Translations under genes and position numbers: made by a program
Notes under the pieces: model-generated
What the model was told of the DNA's origin: nothing
The model's input: only the letters and a program-made list of their open reading frames with translations
The model's database searches: none
Assembly: GCA_002441585.1 (NCBI GenBank)
Contig: DJWS01000009.1
Span: forward strand, 173,930 to 237,929
DNA: 64,000 nt
From: Candidatus Saccharibacteria bacterium UBA6224
GTDB taxonomy: Bacteria > Patescibacteriota > Saccharimonadia > Saccharimonadales > UBA4665
Direction: 5' to 3'
In this document: in pieces, positions 37,247-45,994 of the stretch
Numbering within the stretch: the stretch's first letter is position 1
Layout of the letters: every line of letters begins with the position of its first letter

Positions 37247-37948
37247 ATGTCAAATCTTACACCTTACGAACATGCCATCAGGGCACTGGTGTATGCCGAA
37301 TCTCCCGAGAAACAGCAGCGAGTGCTTGCCGAAAATGCCCAGAAGTCACCCTTGGCCCGACTCGTACATAACGGGGCATATGGCTTTATTTATCGCTACC
37401 CGGAACTCACCATGCACATATTGGCAAAGCCGTATCGTGACCAGGGCCTGGAGGTTATTGCGTTTGGCAGAAATTCTACGGCCATACGAGACGGCGAGAC
37501 GGTCCTGAAGATTGCCAGGGCAAGCGAACGAATGCCCGCCCCGGAACAACGAAAACTGGTGGACGAGCTGACTTACCGCCATGATGCATCCATGACGTAT
37601 CTGGGCGCCATGTGCATCGATCAAAAGTTTGAAGTCATCGAACATCCACTACACAACACTACGGTCGTGGCTGGCGTACAGTCCTTTGTCGATTTTGAGC
37701 CGTTTGATTCCCACGCTTGGCCGGCAGCCGACAAGCGGCCGAGCCTTTCTGACTTTGCCGAGAAATCGCTTGTCATGGAAGCCGAAACGCATCTGATGAC
37801 CGATGTGTCCGGTACCAACAATTTTGGCTTCGATAATGATGATAATCTGGTGTTGGTCGATACCATTCCGATGAAAAGCAGTGATGGAGGCCCGTCAATC
37901 GATATGGCGCGGCGCATGCTCAACGAAATGGCAGTATTGGCGCGTTAG
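37247..37948 (+). CDS. Hypothetical 233-aa protein, possible kinase-like fold
   Basis: Start at 37247: TTGTGC - 17 nt - TATATT ends 7 nt before this ATG, so the 12 upstream in-frame codons are promoter. No family is recognised with certainty. The order NSTAIRDGETVLKIAR (beta strands with a Lys), a middle helix with HDAS, then DVSGTNNFGFDNDDNLVLVDT recalls the nucleotide loop, Lys and Asn/Asp metal site of atypical small-molecule/protein kinases such as YrbL. That reading is inference. Confidence 0.65.
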   Translation: MSNLTPYEHAIRALVYAESPEKQQRVLAENAQKSPLARLVHNGAYGFIYRYPELTMHILAKPYRDQGLEVIAFGRNSTAIRDGETVLKIARASERMPAPEQRKLVDELTYRHDASMTYLGAMCIDQKFEVIEHPLHNTTVVAGVQSFVDFEPFDSHAWPAADKRPSLSDFAEKSLVMEAETHLMTDVSGTNNFGFDNDDNLVLVDTIPMKSSDGGPSIDMARRMLNEMAVLAR

Positions 37949-38011
37949 TCATAGCCGTAGACTGTAGCGCCAAAAATAATAAACATGGTCCAAGCGTTAG
38001 GGGTGTTCGGG

Positions 38012-38076
38012 TGTCGGTGCGGGGGATAGGATTGGTCGCCTTTTGGGCAAACAATACGACTAACCCCGCACCGACA
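38012..38076. repeat. Large inverted repeat at the left edge of the secretion island
   Basis: Perfect 13-bp arms (38012-38024/38064-38076), extended inside by TTGGTCG/CGACTAA with one G-U. There is no T-tract after the stem on either strand. It could terminate the minus-strand membrane-protein gene, mark an island boundary, or be a processing site. Confidence 0.7.
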
Positions 38077-38102
38077 GCTCGAACCACCACACGGCAGCCC
38101 AG

Positions 38103-39062
38103 TTACTCCTCCGTGGTAGGAATTGGCTGGGTGTCGGAGTCTCGTGGAACCGGAGCCGGCTGTGGCTTGGCGAAGAGCCGATCGCGGATTTCCGGGTTGG
38201 GCTGTTGCACGTAGGGCTCACGCGCCGTCTCAATGGCGTTGTAGCAGTGGGCACCCTCGGGCATCCAGGTCAGGGCGTTGAAGGCCCTATCTTGATTGCC
38301 GATGATGTCGATCATGACGATCTCAGCATCGACGCCAGTCCAGATGTAGGCCCTGGGTTTCTCATGCCCGACGATGTTGATCTTCGACAAGTCGAAGAAC
38401 GTGAGCGTGGGGCTGATGATTGGCAGGAGCCACATCGGCGGAACAGTGACCAGGCCGACCTGCTTGGTGGTGACGACGAAGTAGCGATACTTCCATTTCC
38501 AGTAGTAGACACTTGTCACGATCGGAATCGCGAGGAGCGCCACCAAAAAGATAGTCGTCACCGGCCAGTGGTTGAAGCCCTCGAACGGCAGGTCCGAGTT
38601 CGCAAACGCCAGCCAAACCACAAACAGTAGTGCCACGAGCACTTCAGCCATGGAGCCAAGCACCAGGCGGGCGTTCCCGACGATGTTGTGCTGGCGCTGC
38701 GACAGCCACACCAGGCCGGTTTCGCGCTTGTGGCGCTCTGCCAGCTGTGCACTCATCACGAGAGACACGCGCCAGTAGGTGTTCTGGTCAACCAGGATGC
38801 CATCGGGGTTCGCCACGGAGAAGCTGTAGTACTGAGCACCCTTAACCATCTCCTGGGCGGTCTTGTTGGCGGTCGACACCCACAGCATCCACCCCAGGAT
38901 GGCGAAGCCGCCATCGATGTACACTAGTCTCATCGATCTTGAAGAATCACCCGTCGCAATGGACAGGAGGATTGACGCGGCAACGCTGAGGATGACGATC
39001 ACGATCACGCCTCGGACATGCAATTGTCGGACGCTTACGGGCGCCTTGACTTTGGGACTCAC
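38103..39062 (-). CDS. Membrane protein with PH-like domain, secretion island
   Basis: 319 aa from a GTG start with AGGAGG 4-5 nt upstream. Two N-terminal hydrophobic segments (about 14-36 and 43-60), a cytosolic stretch, a second pair around 150-205, then a beta-rich segment (YRYFVVTTKQVGLVTVPP, LTFFDLSKINIVGHEK) that looks like a bacterial PH domain, and a Pro-rich tail. No known function. It is transcribed away from the secretion operon but shares its G+C-rich codon style, so it is probably an accessory membrane part. Confidence 0.75.
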   Translation of the reverse strand: MSPKVKAPVSVRQLHVRGVIVIVILSVAASILLSIATGDSSRSMRLVYIDGGFAILGWMLWVSTANKTAQEMVKGAQYYSFSVANPDGILVDQNTYWRVSLVMSAQLAERHKRETGLVWLSQRQHNIVGNARLVLGSMAEVLVALLFVVWLAFANSDLPFEGFNHWPVTTIFLVALLAIPIVTSVYYWKWKYRYFVVTTKQVGLVTVPPMWLLPIISPTLTFFDLSKINIVGHEKPRAYIWTGVDAEIVMIDIIGNQDRAFNALTWMPEGAHCYNAIETAREPYVQQPNPEIRDRLFAKPQPAPVPRDSDTQPIPTTEE

Positions 39063-39542
39063 GATTCCTCCTCGGGTCGTGTGGTGGAAAGAGCCGCAAC
39101 TGAGAAAACCTCTCAATTACCAGTTATATCCTACAATTTTTGTCACTATTTTTCAATTATTACCACCTCAGTTTGTATATTGCACAAATTTGCAAAAGAT
39201 TATAAAATTGATACATACTCTTCGCGGGGTGAAGAGCCATTTATTGTTCGATTAGTGTACTGATACTCCGTACCATCAATGTTTATAAGTCAGTATGTCA
39301 ACCGGACAGAAAATCCGGCTTAGTTGCTCACCCTTAACTCCGTGTCGTGGTCTACTTGCGGGTTTTTGCCGCTCGCCAGATAAATTAAGTTTGTCTGTTG
39401 AGTGGCAAAAATCACGCCAGCGTCCCAGTAACACGTTGAGGTAGCGGTTCGTAGCTCTAAGAACGCGCACCTTAACACTCACACAACTAGGCAAACCACT
39501 TCGATTCAGTACAGTCTATCCACTCCAAGATGGGAGACAGAC
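39063..39542. promoter_or_regulatory. AT-rich divergent control region of the secretion island
   Basis: 480 bp without a gene, markedly AT-richer than the genes on both sides. It contains a minus-strand TATAAT (39199-39204), small hairpins CTCTTC/GAAGAG near 39219-39237 and CCGGA/TCCGG near 39302-39318, and an untranslated leader before 39543 with GATGGGAG. This leader contrasts with the leaderless style elsewhere. Promoters are not pinned precisely. Confidence 0.45.
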
Positions 39543-40964
39543 ATGTCCACTCACAGCAGTCCTGGCGATCGCCCCGTCCGATACGGTGCGCCACCGCCCG
39601 AGGCTCCTACGCCCGAGCCAACCTACGAGGTGAATGTCCCCGAGGCCCCAAGCCCCGCCGATCTTCCCGCGCAGGCACATCCGACCGCCCTTCGGTTGTC
39701 CGCCGCCGAGCAGCGCGATCAGTTCTTCAACGAGCAGCGCGCGGCTCAGCACAAGACGACGAAGAAGGTCAAGTCGAAGGCACCGGCCGGCGCCATCATC
39801 CCGTGGTTCTGGAGCATTCCTGGCATCAGGTACCACATCGTCCGCCGGGCTCGCAATCGGCTCGACGACGTGCCCGAGGTCGGCAAGCGGCAGCGTCCGC
39901 AAGCCATCCTGAGCCGTCTCCGAGACGAGATCGGCTTCTACGCGGTCAACATCGACGCCAAGTTCAGCTTCGAGAACGGCGTGGGCGGATCAAGCAAGTC
40001 CTACCTCGCCGTGCTGTTCGGGCAGTACCTGGCTTCGATCGCACCGGTCAAGCCGTTGGTCCTGCCGGCAACCCGGTCGCCATTCAACGCGGCTACCGGC
40101 AAGTACGCGGGTATCGATCCGAGCGAGTCGCTCAGCGTCAGTCGCTACTACGCGATGGCTGGCACCATGCCCGACAGGCAGCTCAGGAAGAAGATCCCGC
40201 GAACCAAGTTCGGCCTGATGGTCGTGACCGAGGACCCGACGGGTGAGATTGGCAGCGCCGCATCAACGATCAGCATCGACGACTACCGCCTGAAGGTGGC
40301 AGCCGGCGAGCGGATCTCGGACGCCCTCTTCCTCGACAGCGGCAACGACGACCCAGGCTCAGAATCGCTGGTTCTCGAATCAGCGCGTCTGTCCGACGTC
40401 ATCGTCGTCGTGGCAACTCCACTCAAGCCGCTGTCGCTGGACGGGATCGCCCAGAACATCGGCGTGCTCCTGACCGACCCGACGGGCCCAACCGTCAAGA
40501 AGGCCGGGCCAGGCGTTCGCCGCAGCGGGGCAGAGATCTCCACTCACGAGAAGGCCAGCCGTTGCCTCGTCATCATCAGTGGTGTCGAGCCCGGCGAGAA
40601 GCCGAAGGACTACGAGAAGTACACGATGCGAGCAGACGCCTCTGGGCGTTCGTTCACGTCGATTGGCTTCGAGGGAGTCATCCTCACGCTGCGCAAGCAC
40701 CGCATGTCGCGACGAACCCACCGCAGCCTCGTCATCAACCCCCGGAAGCTCACGCTCGAGGAGGAGATCGAGGTCGCCACGGCTCTTGTGACGATGTACC
40801 GCATGGCGGCGCAAAACCAGGGGTTCCCGTACGTCTACGACCCCGCACGGCCCGACCCCACCGGCGTCATCCTCGAACTCGAGGAGGACACTTCCAGGGA
40901 CGGGCGCATCAACGGGGCGGACAACGTGTCCGACCTGAACCACCACCGCTTCGGCATCCGCTGA
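39543..40964 (+). CDS. MinD/ParA-like ATPase with degenerate P-loop, secretion island
   Basis: 473 aa. A Pro-rich N-terminal 60 residues and a basic stretch precede a SIMIBI-like domain: FENGVGGSSKSYLAVLFGQ at about 144-162 resembles the deviant Walker A of MinD/ParA (KGGVGKT) but reads GVGGSSKS. DALFLDSGNDDPG (Walker B-like) and VIVVVATPLKPLSLDG follow, as in chromosome/secretion MinD homologues. First gene of the operon. It may position or energise the secretion complex; ATPase activity is uncertain given the altered loop. Confidence 0.7.
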   Translation: MSTHSSPGDRPVRYGAPPPEAPTPEPTYEVNVPEAPSPADLPAQAHPTALRLSAAEQRDQFFNEQRAAQHKTTKKVKSKAPAGAIIPWFWSIPGIRYHIVRRARNRLDDVPEVGKRQRPQAILSRLRDEIGFYAVNIDAKFSFENGVGGSSKSYLAVLFGQYLASIAPVKPLVLPATRSPFNAATGKYAGIDPSESLSVSRYYAMAGTMPDRQLRKKIPRTKFGLMVVTEDPTGEIGSAASTISIDDYRLKVAAGERISDALFLDSGNDDPGSESLVLESARLSDVIVVVATPLKPLSLDGIAQNIGVLLTDPTGPTVKKAGPGVRRSGAEISTHEKASRCLVIISGVEPGEKPKDYEKYTMRADASGRSFTSIGFEGVILTLRKHRMSRRTHRSLVINPRKLTLEEEIEVATALVTMYRMAAQNQGFPYVYDPARPDPTGVILELEEDTSRDGRINGADNVSDLNHHRFGIR

Positions 40965-40985
40965 ACGCAGAAGGAGTGAACAACC

Positions 40986-41291
40986 ATGAACACACTGGCA
41001 CAGGCTGTCACCGAGCAGCTGCAGCTGGCCGCGATGCTTCCCGCGAAGCTGACCCCGGACTGCAGTTGGTGGAACCAGCTCAAGGCGCCCTTGGTCGACC
41101 TGACCGAGAAGAGCGTCGGCGTCGCAATCGGCCTCTACGCCGTGATGGCGTTCGCCATCATCGGGCTGCTGGCCGTCCTCTGGATGACCAAGCACCGGAC
41201 GATGGCGCTGGTCCTGCTCGGACTCATCGTCCTCGTCGGCTCCATCATCGGAACGGGCTGGACGCCTTTCACCGGCGCCTGCACGGTCTGA
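40986..41291 (+). CDS. Small membrane protein, candidate VirB2/TrbC-like pilin
   Basis: 101 aa. A ~45-residue N-terminal part with CSWW is followed by two hydrophobic helices (about 46-66 and 72-92) and a short tail with one Cys. Size, topology and position before the VirB6-like gene match VirB2/TrbC pilins of type IV secretion systems. Sequence alone does not prove it. AGAAGGAGTG precedes the start. Confidence 0.6.
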   Translation: MNTLAQAVTEQLQLAAMLPAKLTPDCSWWNQLKAPLVDLTEKSVGVAIGLYAVMAFAIIGLLAVLWMTKHRTMALVLLGLIVLVGSIIGTGWTPFTGACTV

Positions 41292-41361
41292 TGACCCCAA
41301 GCGGTGACCGCCTGGCGAACGCTCTCAGAGCACGACCCAGGCGGTCACCAAAGGAGGAAAC

Positions 41362-42660
41362 ATGCCAATCTTCATCGAAAAGCTGCTGGAGTTCCTCGCG
41401 GAGAACAATCCGTGGGCCTGGCTAGGGAAGAGCCTTGGCAACTTGTATAACGCCATGGTCTACTTCCTGGTCCAGATCCTCGCGAAGCCTCCGCGCATCA
41501 ACGGCGGTAACTTCCTCGACAACATCTACTCGAACATGTGGGGCATCGGGATCGGCCTTTCGGCACTGATCACGTTCGCTCTGCTAGCCCTGACGGTGTT
41601 CTCACAGAAGGCGCGACTCTCGTTCATCGAGGCCGCCGTCATGTTCATCGTCATCAGCGGAGCGGCAGCCGTTCTGTTCGTCATCTTCGAGTCAGCCGTG
41701 GCAACGGGTGATTCGTGGTCGGCATCGCTAGTGCGGACATTGCCCATGGGCAAGTCTCAGTTCGGCCCCCTGGGGTTCACGATCGATGGCGCACTCAGCC
41801 CGTTGTTGTTCATCTTTGGCTATGGTTTTTGGCTGCTCCCACTAGGTGCCGCCAACATGGTCATCGTGTTCTTCTACGAGCTGTTCAACACGTTCATCAA
41901 GTTCGCGATCCTGCCGTCGCTCGCCCTGCGTCCGCTAGGCGAAAAATACAAGATGTGGAGTAACTTCCTCATCACCGGCGCGCTGGTGTCAATGCTCTTC
42001 GGACGCCCCCTGATGGTCGCCTGCATCTCGCTGGCGAACTACGCAGGGAGCAACTTCCTCGGCGGCACGCTGCTAGGGAAGGCGATCTTCCTAGGCGCAG
42101 GCATGGGCTTGTCGATTTTCCTGCAGTTCAAGCTGTGGCAGACGACAGAGCGGACGGTCGCTCGCGTGAGCAACGCCGCGAAGGTTTCCCGCATCACGGG
42201 GACTGTCAACACGCGGCAGACCGGCACCAGCCGAGTCGTCACCACTGGCGGTACGAGCACCAACAGGTTCGTCCCCGTGCTAGTCACGTCGCGCATCGGC
42301 GATGTCTCCAAGAAGGCAGCAGTCAGTGCGGCGCGATATGGCAAGACGCAGGTCAGTACTGGCTTGCGGCAGGCCATAGCATCGGGCGCAGCCAAGAAGG
42401 CCGCAGCGGCAGCAGCGGGCGTGGCAACCGGAGGTACGGCAACCGCCGCCACCATCGCCGCCACGACCATCGCCGCCAAGAAGGGATCGGCACACATGAA
42501 CAAGAAGCAACTTCGGTCGCTTCCTCCGCCCACATCCCCATCGACGGTCAGCGGTGCAACACTGCCTCCGCCCAACTCGGGCATGGTCCCCGCCGGCAGT
42601 TCTCCTCTCGAGGAGTACCCAACCGGCACGGCTTTCAAACCACTCCGGAAGGGAGGGTGA
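41362..42660 (+). CDS. VirB6/TrbL-like polytopic inner-membrane protein
   Basis: 432 aa. An N-terminal amphipathic part is followed by about six membrane helices between 55 and 260, then a long soluble Thr/Ala-rich and Pro-rich tail (from about 275). This is the layout of VirB6/TrbL translocation-channel proteins. AAAGGAGG lies before the ATG. It ends 3 nt before the next gene. Confidence 0.72.
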   Translation: MPIFIEKLLEFLAENNPWAWLGKSLGNLYNAMVYFLVQILAKPPRINGGNFLDNIYSNMWGIGIGLSALITFALLALTVFSQKARLSFIEAAVMFIVISGAAAVLFVIFESAVATGDSWSASLVRTLPMGKSQFGPLGFTIDGALSPLLFIFGYGFWLLPLGAANMVIVFFYELFNTFIKFAILPSLALRPLGEKYKMWSNFLITGALVSMLFGRPLMVACISLANYAGSNFLGGTLLGKAIFLGAGMGLSIFLQFKLWQTTERTVARVSNAAKVSRITGTVNTRQTGTSRVVTTGGTSTNRFVPVLVTSRIGDVSKKAAVSAARYGKTQVSTGLRQAIASGAAKKAAAAAAGVATGGTATAATIAATTIAAKKGSAHMNKKQLRSLPPPTSPSTVSGATLPPPNSGMVPAGSSPLEEYPTGTAFKPLRKGG

Positions 42661-42663
42661 GCT

Positions 42664-44268
42664 ATGAGTGAGGTCGAACCTACGGTCTCGCTGCCGACGC
42701 ACACCAGCGCCAACTTCTGGGCTTTCAACAACCCAAGGGACGCCCAGCTGACCATCTTCATGGGATTCGTCGCATTGATTGGATGGGTCCTAACGTCGAT
42801 GTTGGCCGTCTTCCCGGTTGCGGTGGTGTGGGCACTACTCATGCTGCGCAACGGCAAGGCACGGACATACGTTCGCATCGGCCGTTGGGTCAAAGGATCG
42901 GCTCGGCGGCGGTTCCGCAAGGGAGTCATCTTTGCTCGCCAGAGCACTGACCTCCCCGAGGAGCCGCGACCCGTTGGCAGCGATGTCATCGAGGCCGACA
43001 TGGCCGACGAGACGGCAACCGTGTCGTCCAAGAAGCGATTCAAGAAGCTTCGACGACGCTCCGAAAAGAGGCTGATCAACTTCGTAACGGCTTCGGTCCC
43101 TGACGACCACAGCCAACACGGACACATCGGCTTCGTTCACCACTACCCGACGCGGCTTGACCTCATCCCCATCACCGGGGAAGGAGCGTCGATCTCAGCG
43201 ATGTCACCGGCCAGGCAGCAGTGGGCTCACGAGACCATTGCCGGACTGATCAAGTCCCTACCGGCCATCGGTCGGAGCGTCAGTGTCGGTGTCTCATTCG
43301 TCAACAGGTATGACCCTGCGGACGTCTATGGGTACATGGCGAGAGTCGAGGAGGTCAACCACCCCAAGGCACTCACCGACCCGGAGGTCATCAAGACGCC
43401 ACTCGACCAGAGATGGCATACCTGCTACCAAGTACAGGAGGCGCTAGCCAACGAATTTCTTCCGCAGACGCGGGAGCCGTGGATGATCATGCTCATCGCC
43501 GTCCGACAGGAAGGCGTGCTTGCGAAGGCGAGCAAGAGCCACATCATCGGGGCACGTTGGGTCGGGCGGCTGCTCATCAACAAGGCCGTGCGAATCGCCG
43601 TAGCCCAGCTCTCCGTTGCAGGAGTCATCGAGCCACGAGCGCTCGACCTTGCGGAGGTCAACGACTTCGTCCGTGGGTCACACCCGGGCGGGATCGACAA
43701 GTACTACGAGGCACGCGAAAGCGACCCTAACCAGCGCTACTCCTCGGAGTTCACTGGCCACTGGCCGCAATGGAGCATGCGTGCAACCAACTCGCATGGA
43801 GAGACTGATGGCATCTGCCACACGGTTCTCCGTGTCACGGCGTTCCCACCGAACGTCGACGAGGCCTACTTCAGGCGAGTTGACAGTCAGATCGATGTAC
43901 CGTGCTTCTCGCGGGCAACCGTGGGTGAAGCTGTACAGAGCACTCGTGAGTTGTGGTGGCTCGAAAGGGGCACTGCGATCATCTCGGACCTCGGCACCAT
44001 CATCGGGATCGACCGGCAAACGCTGGCCGCCCAAGATCGGGACCGTCGCCTCGAAGAGCGCAAGCTGGATATCCACGCCAGCCAGTACAGCCTGCAGTTC
44101 AGCCATCTCTACGCATTGTTCGCCACGTCGCCCGAGGAATTGGACGGCTATGTCGACAGTGTGTTGACCGAGCTGAGCAAGCATGGCATGTCAGCCAAGC
44201 GAATCACTGGTGTGGAGTACCAATATCCCGCCCTGTGGAGCGCGACGCTGGGGTTACCCAATGTGTGA
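42664..44268 (+). CDS. VirB4 N-terminal half (SCO6880-like) with two TM helices
   Basis: 534 aa. Two hydrophobic segments at about 30-70 and a basic linker resemble PrgI/VirB3. They are followed by about 400 residues matching the N-terminal, non-ATPase domain of VirB4-type proteins, ending in the SAKRITGVEYQYPALWSATL pattern that normally leads into the P-loop half. No Walker motif is present. The actinobacterial SCO6880-type proteins have this form. The ATPase half is the next gene, after 238 bp with a strong hairpin. It is probably an inner-membrane part of the secretion motor. Confidence 0.7.
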   Translation: MSEVEPTVSLPTHTSANFWAFNNPRDAQLTIFMGFVALIGWVLTSMLAVFPVAVVWALLMLRNGKARTYVRIGRWVKGSARRRFRKGVIFARQSTDLPEEPRPVGSDVIEADMADETATVSSKKRFKKLRRRSEKRLINFVTASVPDDHSQHGHIGFVHHYPTRLDLIPITGEGASISAMSPARQQWAHETIAGLIKSLPAIGRSVSVGVSFVNRYDPADVYGYMARVEEVNHPKALTDPEVIKTPLDQRWHTCYQVQEALANEFLPQTREPWMIMLIAVRQEGVLAKASKSHIIGARWVGRLLINKAVRIAVAQLSVAGVIEPRALDLAEVNDFVRGSHPGGIDKYYEARESDPNQRYSSEFTGHWPQWSMRATNSHGETDGICHTVLRVTAFPPNVDEAYFRRVDSQIDVPCFSRATVGEAVQSTRELWWLERGTAIISDLGTIIGIDRQTLAAQDRDRRLEERKLDIHASQYSLQFSHLYALFATSPEELDGYVDSVLTELSKHGMSAKRITGVEYQYPALWSATLGLPNV

Positions 44269-44301
44269 GACGTCTGCTGCCTTACGGCGACAGACAGAAA
44301 G

Positions 44302-44366
44302 GTGCGTGACAGCCCCAGGGTTCTTTTGAGGTCTTCGGACTTTAAAACAACCCTGGGGCTACGCAC
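44302..44366 (+). repeat. Very stable cUUCGg-capped hairpin between the VirB4 halves
   Basis: Twenty-three nearly continuous pairs: the arms AGCCCCAGGGTT/AACCCTGGGGCT are perfect and extend inward through A-T and G-U pairs to GGTC-TTCG-GACT, with a single C-C mismatch. GTGCGT/ACGCAC pair outside with a 3-nt bulge. No T-tract follows. It may be an RNase processing site or partial terminator that sets different amounts of the two VirB4 halves. Confidence 0.85.
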
Positions 44367-44506
44367 AACACTTCAGTCCGTCTATCGAACTTCGATATAC
44401 GAACCGAGGTGTTCCTCGAACCCCTCGAAGCGTTCTCGCTTGACCCTTAACAATGGCGAAAGCCTTCACAACGACAAAACACAAACACTCTCGGAAGGAG
44501 AGTACC

Positions 44507-45994
44507 ATGCACTCCGATGGCAGGAACTTCAAGTCCACGCCTAGTACGTTTGCGCGGACACAGCCCTTCGTTGGTGGTTCACTACCGAGCAACCACAGGC
44601 AGGGATTGTTCGTTGGGCGCAACCGCGAGACACGACGAGCTGTCTTCATCGACGGCTACGCCGGCCGCAAGACGGGACTGCTCAACGGCCTCTATGCACT
44701 CGTCGATGGCGAGCGCGAGAGCGGCAAGAGCACGTTCCTCAAGTGCATGATCTTGCGCTCGGGTTCGCTCCAGGCCGGTCTCGACCAGTTCGGGTATCCC
44801 AACCTGTACCGGATGCAGCTCTTCGAGAGCCGCAACGAGGCAGGTGCTCCGGAATACGAGCCGGTCACCAAGAACATGGGCGGAGTCACCATCTCCCCCG
44901 TCCAGCAGAAGATCAAGCTCAACCCCTACGACCCGTCGGCAAGCGACGAGGCCAGTATGCTGAGGGATTCAGTGGATCTGGCGGAAATCATCCAGGGAGC
45001 ACCGCTCACTGGACTCGCGCCGTTTGTCCACCAGCTGGCGGTCAGAAAGATGCTCCGGGAACTCCCCGGCCTCGGATCGCCCCAGTTGTACGCCCAGGTG
45101 CTCGCCACCACCACCGGTGAGGACGGGAACCAGTACTTCAAGGAAAATGCGGACGACCTCCGTAAGAACCTGAAGACGGCGGCGGACTCCAACCCGCAGC
45201 TGGCAGCCAAGCTTCACAATCTTCTCGACCTGCGGACTCGTCTCGACGAGGAAGAGCTGGCACGAGAGGTCACGAGGCAGGCCGCCATCATGTCGCAGCT
45301 GACCAACGGCGAATACGGCGTTCTGTTCAGCGGCGACGGCACGCCCTTCAGTGAGATACTGGGGCTGCCTTTCGTCTCGATCGACCGTCTCGGCATGAGC
45401 CCCAAGCTGCGCGTCATGTTCGACTCGCAGTACTGGAACAAGCAGACGTGGGCCATCACGCACAATCAGAAGGAGCACATTCCCCACGCCAGCTTCGGTG
45501 ACGAGGATCAGGACAACTACCTGTTCCCGGCATACCTGCGGGCGTTCGATGAGTACATCCGCAAGATCCGCTCGTTCCACACCTGGGTTTGGCGGGCCAC
45601 GCAGTACAGTTCACGCCTGACCAAGATCGGCGAGGCCAGCTCCGAAGCTCGCGAGCTCGCACAGACGATCGACCTCGGCGTGTCCATCCGTTGCGTCTTC
45701 CGTCAGCCGGAAAACGACGACGTGCTGCACCACCTAACCCAACTCGGCTTCACCGACAAGGAGGCGGCTGAATCAACGCATTACCCCCAGGGGTGCTTCG
45801 CACTCTTGGTTGGCAAGCTGCCGCCTATCTTCGTGGAGCACTACGTCACGGAGCCCGAGAAGCCGCTCATCAAGACCAACCTCGCCAACGACGCGATGTT
45901 GGAGCGGCGGAACGCTCGGGAATTCGAACCACGCAGCTCCAGCGATGAGGGCCTGCAGATCATAGGACCAGGAGGTGAGTTCATTGAAGCTTAA
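44507..45994 (+). CDS. virB4: VirB4-like ATPase, C-terminal (P-loop) half
   Basis: 495 aa from the ATG at 44507, which is preceded by GGAAGGAGAG. An in-frame ATG 18 codons earlier lacks a ribosome site. Walker A GERESGKST at 68-76 follows LVD, as in VirB4/TraC. A conserved FDEYIRK segment near 350 may carry the Walker B acid pair, and a late TIDLGVSIRCVFRQ strand-helix unit follows. It powers assembly/transport of type IV secretion. Only the ATPase domain is present; the N-terminal half is encoded separately upstream. Confidence 0.82.
   Translation: MHSDGRNFKSTPSTFARTQPFVGGSLPSNHRQGLFVGRNRETRRAVFIDGYAGRKTGLLNGLYALVDGERESGKSTFLKCMILRSGSLQAGLDQFGYPNLYRMQLFESRNEAGAPEYEPVTKNMGGVTISPVQQKIKLNPYDPSASDEASMLRDSVDLAEIIQGAPLTGLAPFVHQLAVRKMLRELPGLGSPQLYAQVLATTTGEDGNQYFKENADDLRKNLKTAADSNPQLAAKLHNLLDLRTRLDEEELAREVTRQAAIMSQLTNGEYGVLFSGDGTPFSEILGLPFVSIDRLGMSPKLRVMFDSQYWNKQTWAITHNQKEHIPHASFGDEDQDNYLFPAYLRAFDEYIRKIRSFHTWVWRATQYSSRLTKIGEASSEARELAQTIDLGVSIRCVFRQPENDDVLHHLTQLGFTDKEAAESTHYPQGCFALLVGKLPPIFVEHYVTEPEKPLIKTNLANDAMLERRNAREFEPRSSSDEGLQIIGPGGEFIEA

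Noticed and set aside
39530..41425. Long alternative-frame ORFs over the MinD-like and pilin-like genes
   Set aside because: Typical high-G+C shadows: Arg/Pro/Ala-rich, no motifs; the real frames have ribosome sites and continuous domain patterns.
42039..43127. 362-codon minus-strand ORF across the VirB6/VirB4-N junction
   Set aside because: Antisense to two overlapping-strand genes with clear topology; no signatures.
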